Part shown: one piece after another, positions 1 to 6,732 of the stretch
Numbering within the stretch: position 1 is the stretch's first letter
How the letters are laid out: every line of letters begins with the position of its first letter
DNA from: Prevotella sp.
Lineage (GTDB): Bacteria; Bacteroidota; Bacteroidia; Bacteroidales; Bacteroidaceae
Length of the DNA: 49,371 nt
NCBI GenBank assembly: GCA_017475005.1
Contig: JAFVGI010000064.1
Coordinates: forward strand, 1-49,371
Direction: 5' to 3'
The notes under the pieces: model-generated
The model's database searches: none
What the model saw: the letters and a program-made list of their open reading frames with translations, nothing else
Told to the model about the DNA's origin: nothing
Position numbers and translations under genes: made by a program

Positions 1-1
1 C

Positions 2-1450
2 CCAATGACAGACGAGCCGAATATCTATAATCGTATCAGCGATTATTATGCTATCATCAACAACTGCAACTACTATCTTGCAAATGTTGACCCTAATGCA
101 CAGAGATATTCCAAGTACATTTTCAAGAGAGAATATATCGCAGTAAAGGTATTTCGTGCATGGACATACCTGCAGTTGGCAAAGATATATGGTAGGGTTC
201 CCCTTGTGCTCAATCCGCTCCTGACAGTCGAAGAGGCACAGGAGGCCATGAATATGAATTATTCAGATATGCAGGGAATATGTGACTATTTCATCAGCGA
301 CCTCAGCCAATATGTAGGCTCAAAGGACGATGAGGAGATGGAGTTCCCACAGTATGGTGATATATTTGGTTTTGAATCCAAAAAGTTCTTTATCCCTCTA
401 AGAGTGATATTGGGTGAGATGTGCTTATGGACAGGTCGCTATACAGAGGCTGCAACATACCTGCATGATTACCTCACAAAGACAAGCCGTCCTATGACGG
501 AAAGGTCTGGTAACATGGCATGGGCTGTAGAAGGAGATTTGGACTTCTCTAAGGGAAGAGTTTCCAATTCTTTGACGAATAACATTGTGAGCCCAAGTTC
601 TGATGAGAATATTACCTTCATTCCTATGGAGGACACAGAGTTCGATGGTGTGAAGAGCCTATTGGGAAATGTATATAACTCTACAATCAACAATAACTAC
701 TATGCTCAGGTGTCTCCATCAGCAGCAATGAAGAAGATTTCAAGGGATGAAGACTTCGTAGGTGTTTGGGGTACAGGCGCAAACAAAGATACGATATGGG
801 TACCAAAGGAAAATCTTCCTTCTGCCTTGATGGCAGGTGACTTGCGTCTCTATGGCAATTACGATACATGGGAAATGCCTCTGGATGTTTCAACATCTGA
901 CTACTCTAAGGAGAGACAGTCAATCGACAAATTTTCCGGCTTTTTCATCCCTCTCTATCGCAAGCAGTATGTCTACCTGCTCTTTGCTGAGGCACTCAAT
1001 CGTGCAGGCTATCCACATTCAGCCTTTGCTGTGCTGAAGTTTGGTTTGCGTAATGAAGAGAACCTAAAGCGTATTCCGGCAGAGGAAATTGCAAGTGCAG
1101 GTGAATTGATAAACTTCCCTAATGATGCCTTTACGGAATATAACACCTACGGAGTCCACTCACGTGGTTGTGGCGATTCAGCGTGTGATACCCTCTATCG
1201 TATTGAGAAGACAATCTCTGAGACGACTGACACGATAGAAATGGTGGAAGACCTCATCGTCAACGAGATGGCATTAGAGACAGCCTTTGAGGGACTGCGT
1301 TACTACACCCTCATGCGTATAGCAATGAGACGTAATGACAACAGCTATCTCGCAGAGCCAATCTCCAAGAGAGAAGGTGAGAAGAATATGGAGCGTTTCG
1401 ATAAGCTGATGAATCGTGACAATTGGTATCTGCCAATCAACACCAAGTAA
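2..1450 (+). CDS. SusD/RagB-family outer-membrane glycan-binding lipoprotein, 3' part
   Basis: The reading frame is already open at the left edge, so the signal peptide and roughly the first 80-100 residues lie outside the window. What remains, about 482 codons, has the SusD helical core: the RAWTYLQLAKIYGRVPLV stretch near residue 52 matches the TPR-like segment that packs against a SusC partner. The C-terminus, ending in NRDNWYLPINTK, is the usual SusD ending. Proteins of this family sit on the cell surface and capture oligosaccharides or glycopeptides for a TonB-dependent SusC transporter, which is expected just upstream outside the window. A strong terminator follows. The substrate cannot be read from this fragment. 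The family call is firm. Confidence 0.9.
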   Translation, partial: PMTDEPNIYNRISDYYAIINNCNYYLANVDPNAQRYSKYIFKREYIAVKVFRAWTYLQLAKIYGRVPLVLNPLLTVEEAQEAMNMNYSDMQGICDYFISDLSQYVGSKDDEEMEFPQYGDIFGFESKKFFIPLRVILGEMCLWTGRYTEAATYLHDYLTKTSRPMTERSGNMAWAVEGDLDFSKGRVSNSLTNNIVSPSSDENITFIPMEDTEFDGVKSLLGNVYNSTINNNYYAQVSPSAAMKKISRDEDFVGVWGTGANKDTIWVPKENLPSALMAGDLRLYGNYDTWEMPLDVSTSDYSKERQSIDKFSGFFIPLYRKQYVYLLFAEALNRAGYPHSAFAVLKFGLRNEENLKRIPAEEIASAGELINFPNDAFTEYNTYGVHSRGCGDSACDTLYRIEKTISETTDTIEMVEDLIVNEMALETAFEGLRYYTLMRIAMRRNDNSYLAEPISKREGEKNMERFDKLMNRDNWYLPINTK

Positions 1451-1476
1451 CATAATCCTCCATACAAAATAAAAAG

Positions 1477-1512
1477 AAGTCCTTTGAGCACAACACTCAA
1501 GGGACTTTTTTT
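1477..1512 (+). terminator. Rho-independent terminator after the susD-like gene
   Basis: A 12-bp stem (1477-1488 with 1496-1507, one T-G wobble) closes a 7-base loop and runs into seven T residues. It lies 27 bases after the stop codon of the susD-like gene. Confidence 0.9.
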
Positions 1513-1606
1513 GTGTTCAATTTTTGGTGCGTGCACAAAAAACATAACATATCCGCACTTTACAATCGTAGAGTGCGGAAATTTGTTTTCAATAACCGAT
1601 AATTTT

Positions 1607-1662
1607 TTCTAGTTTCTAGTCTTTCGTTTTTAGTTTCTAGTTACTAACAACTAACAACTAAC
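1607..1662. repeat. Period-7 tandem array, CTAGTTT/CTAACAA class
   Basis: Eight consecutive 7-bp units can be read: TTCTAGT, TTCTAGT, CTTTCGT, TTTTAGT, TTCTAGT, TACTAAC, AACTAAC, AACTAAC. The units drift gradually from TTCTAGT to AACTAAC while keeping exact 7-bp spacing. The array is intergenic. Confidence 0.85.
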
Positions 1663-1780
1663 GCCGCAAATCGGTCTGTGCTCCGCCAGTAAAAGCCTCC
1701 TTATTTTTCAATAACCTTCCCTTATTGTCAGATAAGGCTGCCTTCTTGGATGAGAATTGAGCCCTCCAGTCAAATATTTA

Positions 1781-1839
1781 TTCCCGCCTTGGGAACAAAA
1801 TATTCCCAGTGTGGGAATAAAAAGTTCCCAGCGTGGGAA
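1781..1839. repeat. Three TTCCC-N5-GGGAA palindromes at exact 22-bp spacing
   Basis: Units at 1781-1795, 1803-1817 and 1825-1839 each have TTCCC and GGGAA arms around a five-base centre (GCCTT, AGTGT, AGCGT). Their starts are 22 bp apart, about two helical turns, and the 7-base spacers are A/T-rich. This could be an array of binding sites for a dimeric protein or a palindromic intergenic repeat. The function is unknown. Confidence 0.85.
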
Positions 1840-1901
1840 TAAAAGTTTGTCTATTACCCTAAGTATTTCTTTAATCGAATTCTTATAATAAATCATAAAA
1901 T

Positions 1902-1935
1902 AATCTCCTGATTCTCTGTGATTCAGGAGATTTTT
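1902..1935 (+). terminator. Terminator-like hairpin upstream of 1977
   Basis: A perfect 10-bp stem (1902-1911 with 1923-1932), an 11-base loop and a T run. A T-rich tract also follows the hairpin on the other strand, so it may work both ways. It sits directly upstream of the promoter for the gene at 1977. Confidence 0.65.
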
Positions 1936-1937
1936 AT

Positions 1938-1945
1938 TAATTTTG
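1938..1945 (+). promoter_or_regulatory. Bacteroidales -7 element TAATTTTG
   Basis: The sequence matches the TAnnTTTG consensus 31 bases upstream of the start at 1977. No good TTTG -33 element lies about 20 bp upstream, because the terminator hairpin occupies that place. Confidence 0.5.
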
Positions 1946-1976
1946 CGGTTGCTAAAACTATTGAACAATTAACTCT

Positions 1977-2546
1977 ATGCAAACGAGATTCAAGAAAGGT
2001 ACTAAGGTTTTTGACATTGTCATTACTGCGGTTGCGGCGATGCTGTCGGTGGGTATCATGCTCTATGGGGTGGGACACTTCGGACTGGCTGAGGCGTGGC
2101 CCGAACTGGTTCTCAACGTCTTCTATATCGCCTGCCTGGTGATGATATGGATGTATTTCTTCGACTACCGTATCACTACCCACCAGTTCAACTACTGGTG
2201 CTCTATATCCGTCGGCGCTACGGTGCTGCTGCGCGACATTCTCTTTCCGCCGCCATTGGCCTTCTATTCTCTCCGTGTAGTGTGTCTCATACTTTCGGTG
2301 CTGCTGCTTTGCACGCTGACCTACTTCTATGCACGCAAGAATTGGCAGACATATACCAAGAAAAACCTGTGGGTAATATGTATCATCGACATCATCATTG
2401 CCTCAATATATAACTACTACATATTATATGTTGAGCCTATCACGGAATATACCAACTATATGCTCACGGAGATATGGATTCGTCCTACCATCATGTATGG
2501 TCTCGTGGCTTGCTTCGTGACGGACAAAAAGAAGGAGAAGAATTAA
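1977..2546 (+). CDS. Multi-pass membrane protein of unknown function
   Basis: This 189-residue protein starts with a short basic segment (MQTRFKKGTK) and then has about five or six hydrophobic segments, roughly at residues 14-34, 43-62, 73-88, 95-115, 128-148 and 168-182. It ends in a lysine-rich tail (KKKEKN). I recognise no family motif and give no function. Its own promoter-like element lies upstream. The next gene begins 32 bases after the stop, with a short TTAACGG repeat between them, so the two may be co-transcribed. Confidence 0.75.
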   Translation: MQTRFKKGTKVFDIVITAVAAMLSVGIMLYGVGHFGLAEAWPELVLNVFYIACLVMIWMYFFDYRITTHQFNYWCSISVGATVLLRDILFPPPLAFYSLRVVCLILSVLLLCTLTYFYARKNWQTYTKKNLWVICIIDIIIASIYNYYILYVEPITEYTNYMLTEIWIRPTIMYGLVACFVTDKKKEKN

Positions 2547-2578
2547 CGGTTAACGGTTATTGAAAATAATTATAGAAA

Positions 2579-3400
2579 ATGAAAGAGAGGAAGACAAGAT
2601 TATGGGTGCTTGCTGTCATATTTTGTATCTGTGGCGCTTGCATAACGACTTGCAGCAGCAGCGACGATAACTCTCAGCAGCCTACCGTACAACGTATCAC
2701 GGAGCGTGGCAAGCTGCTGGTGGGAACAACGGGCGACTACCGGCCTCTCTCGTACCGCGAGGCTGACGGCAGCTATTGGGGCTTCGGCATTGAGATGGCA
2801 GAGAAGATTGCCGAGCGTATCGGCGTTGGCGTAGAATTCGTGCAAACCTCATGGCCTACGCTGGCTGACGACGTGCTGGCAGAGCCGCAAACCTTCGACC
2901 TCGCCATCGGTGGCATCACCATTACTGACACGCGAAAGGAGACGATGCTGATGAGTGACGGTTATCTGGTCAATGGCAAGACCATCATTTGCCGCTCGGC
3001 AGATGCTGACCGCTACCAGTCTCTGGCTGATTTGGACAAGTCGGAGGTGCGCGTGATGGTGAACCCGGGAGGGCTGAACGAGAAATTTGCAAACAAGAAC
3101 CTCACCCATGCCACTATCATCGTATATCAGAAGAACGAGGAAATTCCCAATCAGGTGGCTGAGGGCAATGCTGACGTGATGATTACCGAGATTACTGAGG
3201 CTCCGTGGTATGTGAAGAATGACCCACGCCTTGCTGCACCGCTCATAAACAAGCCTTTCAGCCACGGAGAGATTGGGGTGCTGATGCGCAAGGGACAGGA
3301 TGACCTGCTCACCCTTGTAAACGCCGTCATTGCCCAGATGAAGGCTGACGGCAGCCTCCGCAAATTACATGAGAAATACGGATTAGTGTACGCGTATTAA
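2579..3400 (+). CDS. pheC: Lipoprotein of the cyclohexadienyl dehydratase (PheC) / amino-acid-binding type
   Basis: A 273-residue type II periplasmic binding-protein fold. It carries the segments that mark PheC-type cyclohexadienyl dehydratases within this fold: TTGDYRPLSY near residue 50, FVQTSWPTL (Trp92), AIGGITIT near 109, VMVNPGGLNEKFA near 159 and ADVMITEITEA (Glu207). From memory, the Trp, Asn and Glu at these places are the functional residues of Pseudomonas PheC, which turns prephenate into phenylpyruvate and arogenate into phenylalanine. The N-terminus is a lipoprotein signal with Cys25 followed by SSSDD, an acidic run of the kind linked to surface export in Bacteroidetes. A plain amino-acid-binding role remains possible. 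Confidence 0.75.
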   Translation: MKERKTRLWVLAVIFCICGACITTCSSSDDNSQQPTVQRITERGKLLVGTTGDYRPLSYREADGSYWGFGIEMAEKIAERIGVGVEFVQTSWPTLADDVLAEPQTFDLAIGGITITDTRKETMLMSDGYLVNGKTIICRSADADRYQSLADLDKSEVRVMVNPGGLNEKFANKNLTHATIIVYQKNEEIPNQVAEGNADVMITEITEAPWYVKNDPRLAAPLINKPFSHGEIGVLMRKGQDDLLTLVNAVIAQMKADGSLRKLHEKYGLVYAY

Positions 3401-3413
3401 GAGGATAGGGTTT

Positions 3414-4952
3414 CTACGGCATGCTATAGACATGGACGCTGGAGCCTTGGGCGGCGGGCAGGTAATTGATGCCCCACCAACACATCTGTAACAGTACAAA
3501 GGAAATGAGAAGTACCCACAATGCGAGCTTCGGCTTGTGTGTGGGTATTTGTCTGTAATGCACATACACCAGATAGGCGAGCCAGGTGATGGCGGCCCAC
3601 GTCTCCTTGGGGTCCCACGACCAGTAATGTCCCCATGCCTCCTTGGCCCACAATGCACCAAAGAGCATGCCGATGGTAATCAACGATATGCCGACGAAGA
3701 CGAGGTTGTCTAGTTGAGAATTCTTGAGACCTTCGGAACAAGCGTCCCATTGGGCCGAGCGGACAATTGATAATTGACAATTGAAAGTTTTCTCTTTGAC
3801 AAGCAGGAATATTGCTATCAGGGCGGCTGATGCCATGAGGGTATAGGCCAGCATATAGGCGATGATGTGGGGCTTGAACCACGGACTCTGCAGGGCGGGC
3901 ACCAGCTTGTCGGAATGGAGGATGGGCATGAAATGGTGTACGCAGAAGAAACAGGCCGCGATGACTGCACACAGAAGGAATACCGTCTTGGGATGTTTGC
4001 GGGCCTGCTGCACACTTTGTCTCCAAGGTATCGCACGAAGCATCATCAGCAGGGCTCCTGCCAACATCATATAGATGCCCGTATAAACCAACGGCAGCCA
4101 CGGGTCGCTCACCAGTTCCAGAATAGAGTACCGGCTCATGGCTCCCATCTGCGTGTCATAGCCGTATTGGTAGATTTTCCAGCCGTCCACCTCAACGGGT
4201 TTGTTCACTTCCACGGTGGTCTTAAAGGTGAAAGGTGAAAGGTGAAAGTTGAAAGGTGAGTGGTGAGAGGTGAAAGGACTGTTATGAGTTATGATGATGT
4301 CGGAGGCAAAGCGGCGGGGTAAGCCGTCGTCGTAGGTCTCCATGATAAACTCCTTCAGTTCGATGGCGAAGGGCATCTCCACAATATGCTGCTGCGAGGT
4401 CAGCGCACGCCACTCCGGCTCTCCCTTCACCGTAATCATCTTCAGCCGCTGCATGTCGGCATTGCCTAATGTGGCCGTTGTCATAGCGATGAAAAGGCCC
4501 AAATGGTTCAAGAGAAAAGGGAAGTCCTTTTTTAAATTGACAATTGAGAATTGATAATTGACAATTCGTCGAAGGATTATTTGTCCGAGGATGACGGCGA
4601 TATAGACGTAGATGAGTACGAAGGGCCAGAACGACAGCATATTGTTCAGCCACATACCATCCATCGTTTGCCGCGTCAGTCCCATGATGATGGTGAGTAG
4701 AACGGCATAGACCAGTGCGGGGATTGCGGCCTTATGGGTACCGATGAACTGAAAACCATATATCCGTTTACTCAGCAGGAAGATAATAGCGATAAATGCA
4801 AGGAATCCTGCCAAAACGATGCCATTGACCGGCCAGCGGAAGGCATCCCAAACGACAGGGCCGACGCAGAGTTCGAGCATCAGTCCAGCAATGATAATAC
4901 CTCCTCCAATGAGGAAGCCTTCTTTCATTCCGTATGGTTTAGTCCACTTCAA
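3414..4952 (-). CDS. ccsA: Cytochrome c biogenesis protein, ResB/CcsA fusion
   Basis: This 512-residue membrane protein has a short ResB-like N-terminal half (four hydrophobic segments, then a periplasmic loop) and a C-terminal CcsA domain with the tryptophan-rich heme-handling motif WGHYWSWDPKETWAAITW near residue 430. The complex passes heme across the membrane and attaches it to c-type cytochromes. The longest frame begins at TTG 4952; ATG at 4928 (MKEGFLIGGG) is an alternative. Three period-7 arrays lie inside the gene, in frame. One, at 4223-4278, encodes a 7-residue repeat (SPFTSHH, SPFNFHL, SPFTFK) in the periplasmic loop. Its role in anaerobic respiration is inferred from the family. 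Confidence 0.85.
   Translation of the reverse strand: MKWTKPYGMKEGFLIGGGIIIAGLMLELCVGPVVWDAFRWPVNGIVLAGFLAFIAIIFLLSKRIYGFQFIGTHKAAIPALVYAVLLTIIMGLTRQTMDGMWLNNMLSFWPFVLIYVYIAVILGQIILRRIVNYQFSIVNLKKDFPFLLNHLGLFIAMTTATLGNADMQRLKMITVKGEPEWRALTSQQHIVEMPFAIELKEFIMETYDDGLPRRFASDIIITHNSPFTSHHSPFNFHLSPFTFKTTVEVNKPVEVDGWKIYQYGYDTQMGAMSRYSILELVSDPWLPLVYTGIYMMLAGALLMMLRAIPWRQSVQQARKHPKTVFLLCAVIAACFFCVHHFMPILHSDKLVPALQSPWFKPHIIAYMLAYTLMASAALIAIFLLVKEKTFNCQLSIVRSAQWDACSEGLKNSQLDNLVFVGISLITIGMLFGALWAKEAWGHYWSWDPKETWAAITWLAYLVYVHYRQIPTHKPKLALWVLLISFVLLQMCWWGINYLPAAQGSSVHVYSMP
3765..3785. repeat. Period-7 array inside ccsA, AATTGAN class
   Basis: Three units: AATTGAT, AATTGAC, AATTGAA. On the coding strand it contributes FNCQLSIV to the protein, between membrane segments of the CcsA domain. 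Confidence 0.75.
4223..4278. repeat. Period-7 array inside ccsA, GAAAGGT class
   Basis: Eight contiguous units: TAAAGGT, GAAAGGT, GAAAGGT, GAAAGTT, GAAAGGT, GAGTGGT, GAGAGGT, GAAAGGA. The frame stays open on the minus strand and gives a peptide with a 7-residue period in the periplasmic loop. Confidence 0.9.
4535..4565. repeat. Period-7 array inside ccsA, AATTGAN class
   Basis: Units AATTGAC, AATTGAG, AATTGAT, AATTGAC and a partial fifth. It encodes NYQFSIVN after the fourth membrane segment. Confidence 0.85.
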
Positions 4953-5046
4953 AGAGTTAAGAAAATAGCGATAGATGATTTCGATGCAAAAACAGATTGT
5001 TAAATCGCCAAAAGGGGTGCAGAAATTGTTGTAGCGGTTGTAATGG

Positions 5047-6717
5047 TTACTCCTCGTCGGGGAACTTTCCTTTAAGGACCTTATTCATAAGGAACATTAC
5101 ATCGGGCATGCCAATCTTGCCGTCGCCGTTGAAATCTCCCATGACAGTTAGTTTGTCTTCCCTGATGGCTTTGAGGATGGGAAGGGCCTTGCCTTCATAG
5201 TCAAACCATGTGGTGTTGCCTACCATATTACCGTTTTCATACCATTTGTTCCCGCTCTTCTTGAAAGCCCAGGTTGACTTTATCCATGAATTATTAACCT
5301 TCTGCTCAACCATCACAGGGTCCCAATACAGATAGCCGAGAATATTGCTATTGCTTTTGATGACATCATGCAGTTCCTGCATAAAACTCTCCTGACCTGC
5401 TTCCGTAGCCTCGTTATAAGCCGAGCCGTTGAGATGCAGCTGGCCTTCATAGTTGCCGCCATAACGTCCGCTGGGACGATATTGTGTCCATGAATATCCT
5501 ACCTCCATAATCAGCAGTTCCTTGCCATAGCGGTTGTACATGGTGTTGGCAAGAGAGGTTAGCATTGTGGGCCTTTGGTTGGTCCAATAGGGATAATATG
5601 ATGTTCCGATGATGTCATAGTCGAGGTTGTTGGAACGCATAGCATCGAAAAACCATTTGTATGTTTCTGTGTTTATGTTCTCACTTAGCGTGAGGTGCAT
5701 TATCACCTTTGCCTTGGGACAAAGGGCACGAACGGCTGCACTGCCTTGATTGAGGAGGGCTGCCACATTAGACATATTATCATTGGAGGCATAGCCGTTC
5801 ACCTCGTCAATATTGTCGCAATGGCCAAAGAGAAGTCCTGCCTGTATCTCGTTGCCGATGCTGACATAATCAGGTGTAGTACCTTGGGCATTCATCTTCT
5901 GGAGGAAGTCGTAGGTGTAGTCATAAACGGCCGTCTTGAGCTGTTCAAGAGTGAGGTCTTTCCACGCACTGGGTTTGAACTGTGTCTCGCCATTAGTCCA
6001 GAAATCGCTATAATGGAAGGTCAGCTCTATCTTCATGCCCTTGTCCTTGGCACGACGGGCAAGGTTGAGAATATCGGTTTCATCGAGATAGCCGGCCGGC
6101 AGCTTGTAATTATATGTGGTGGCATCAACAGTGTAGCTAATCTCGTTGCCGGGGTTGTTGTACAAACGCAGGCGTACGAAGTTTACACCATTCTCCTTCA
6201 TTATGTCGAGCGGGTCTTTTTGCATACCGGAGGCTGTGTAAAACTTTGCTCCCATGTCTTCCACGTAATTCAACATAGAGATGTCTCCACCACGCAGATA
6301 GTCTCTTGCCGCCGGTGTTGCCTTGTCAAAGCGTATTGTGCTGGAGGCTGAGTTAAAGGTAACATTATATGTTCCTGCTTCTATCTCTAACCAACCGCTG
6401 GCAGAAGAGGTGATACCTAAAGGAACATCTACACTGATTTCTTTTACAATACCCTCTTCACCTTTTGACCAACCGTATGAAGTGCTCCACGATTTGTTGT
6501 GGATGCAGAAGTTTATTCCCGATGCTGTAACCTGGCAATTTCTCAGGAGAAAGACATCAGGAGTGCCTGTTTCCACGAATTGTCCGACATCACCATTAAT
6601 ATCGTATTGGTCGGAATAGAAATACAAATACCAGTCAACGGCATCGCCTGCTGAAGCATTGGCATTCGTCATGCCGACAAGGGATAAGAAGATGATATAG
6701 AACAGTCTTAGTTTCAT
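5047..6717 (-). CDS. GH53 arabinogalactan endo-beta-1,4-galactanase with a C-terminal dockerin-like repeat
   Basis: 556 residues: a signal peptide (about 1-22), a beta-rich N-terminal domain (about 25-132), a GH53 barrel (about 138-520) and a short tail. Family landmarks are LRGGDISMLNYVEDMG, NFVRLRLYNNP, FHYSDFW, VSIGNEI (acid/base Glu290) and LLIMEVGYSW (nucleophile Glu405). The enzyme cuts beta-1,4-galactan side chains of pectin. The tail, residues 527-549, has one calcium-loop repeat (DFNGDGKIGMPDV) like half a type I dockerin; such tails occur in Bacteroidales secreted glycosidases. The gene starts 15 bases after the GH35 stop and is probably the last gene of the galactan operon. The ccsA start lies 94 bases beyond with no clear terminator between. 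Confidence 0.93.
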   Translation of the reverse strand: MKLRLFYIIFLSLVGMTNANASAGDAVDWYLYFYSDQYDINGDVGQFVETGTPDVFLLRNCQVTASGINFCIHNKSWSTSYGWSKGEEGIVKEISVDVPLGITSSASGWLEIEAGTYNVTFNSASSTIRFDKATPAARDYLRGGDISMLNYVEDMGAKFYTASGMQKDPLDIMKENGVNFVRLRLYNNPGNEISYTVDATTYNYKLPAGYLDETDILNLARRAKDKGMKIELTFHYSDFWTNGETQFKPSAWKDLTLEQLKTAVYDYTYDFLQKMNAQGTTPDYVSIGNEIQAGLLFGHCDNIDEVNGYASNDNMSNVAALLNQGSAAVRALCPKAKVIMHLTLSENINTETYKWFFDAMRSNNLDYDIIGTSYYPYWTNQRPTMLTSLANTMYNRYGKELLIMEVGYSWTQYRPSGRYGGNYEGQLHLNGSAYNEATEAGQESFMQELHDVIKSNSNILGYLYWDPVMVEQKVNNSWIKSTWAFKKSGNKWYENGNMVGNTTWFDYEGKALPILKAIREDKLTVMGDFNGDGKIGMPDVMFLMNKVLKGKFPDEE

Positions 6718-6732
6718 GCTGTCTTCGTGTTC

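Larger units (their letters stand above)
1451..1976. other. Repeat-rich intergenic region
   Basis: No coding frame in these 526 bases looks real. The region holds the susD terminator, a 9-bp hairpin at 1553-1578 (CCGCACTTT paired with AGAGTGCGG), a period-7 array at 1607-1662, three evenly spaced palindromes at 1781-1839, a second terminator-like hairpin at 1902-1935 and a promoter for the next gene. The stretch 1663-1780 shows nothing that I can assign. Confidence 0.7.

Noticed and set aside
1607-1662. Possible CRISPR-like repeat array
   Set aside because: The repeats are 7 bp with no spacers. No array of 25-40 bp repeats and no cas genes are seen anywhere in the window.
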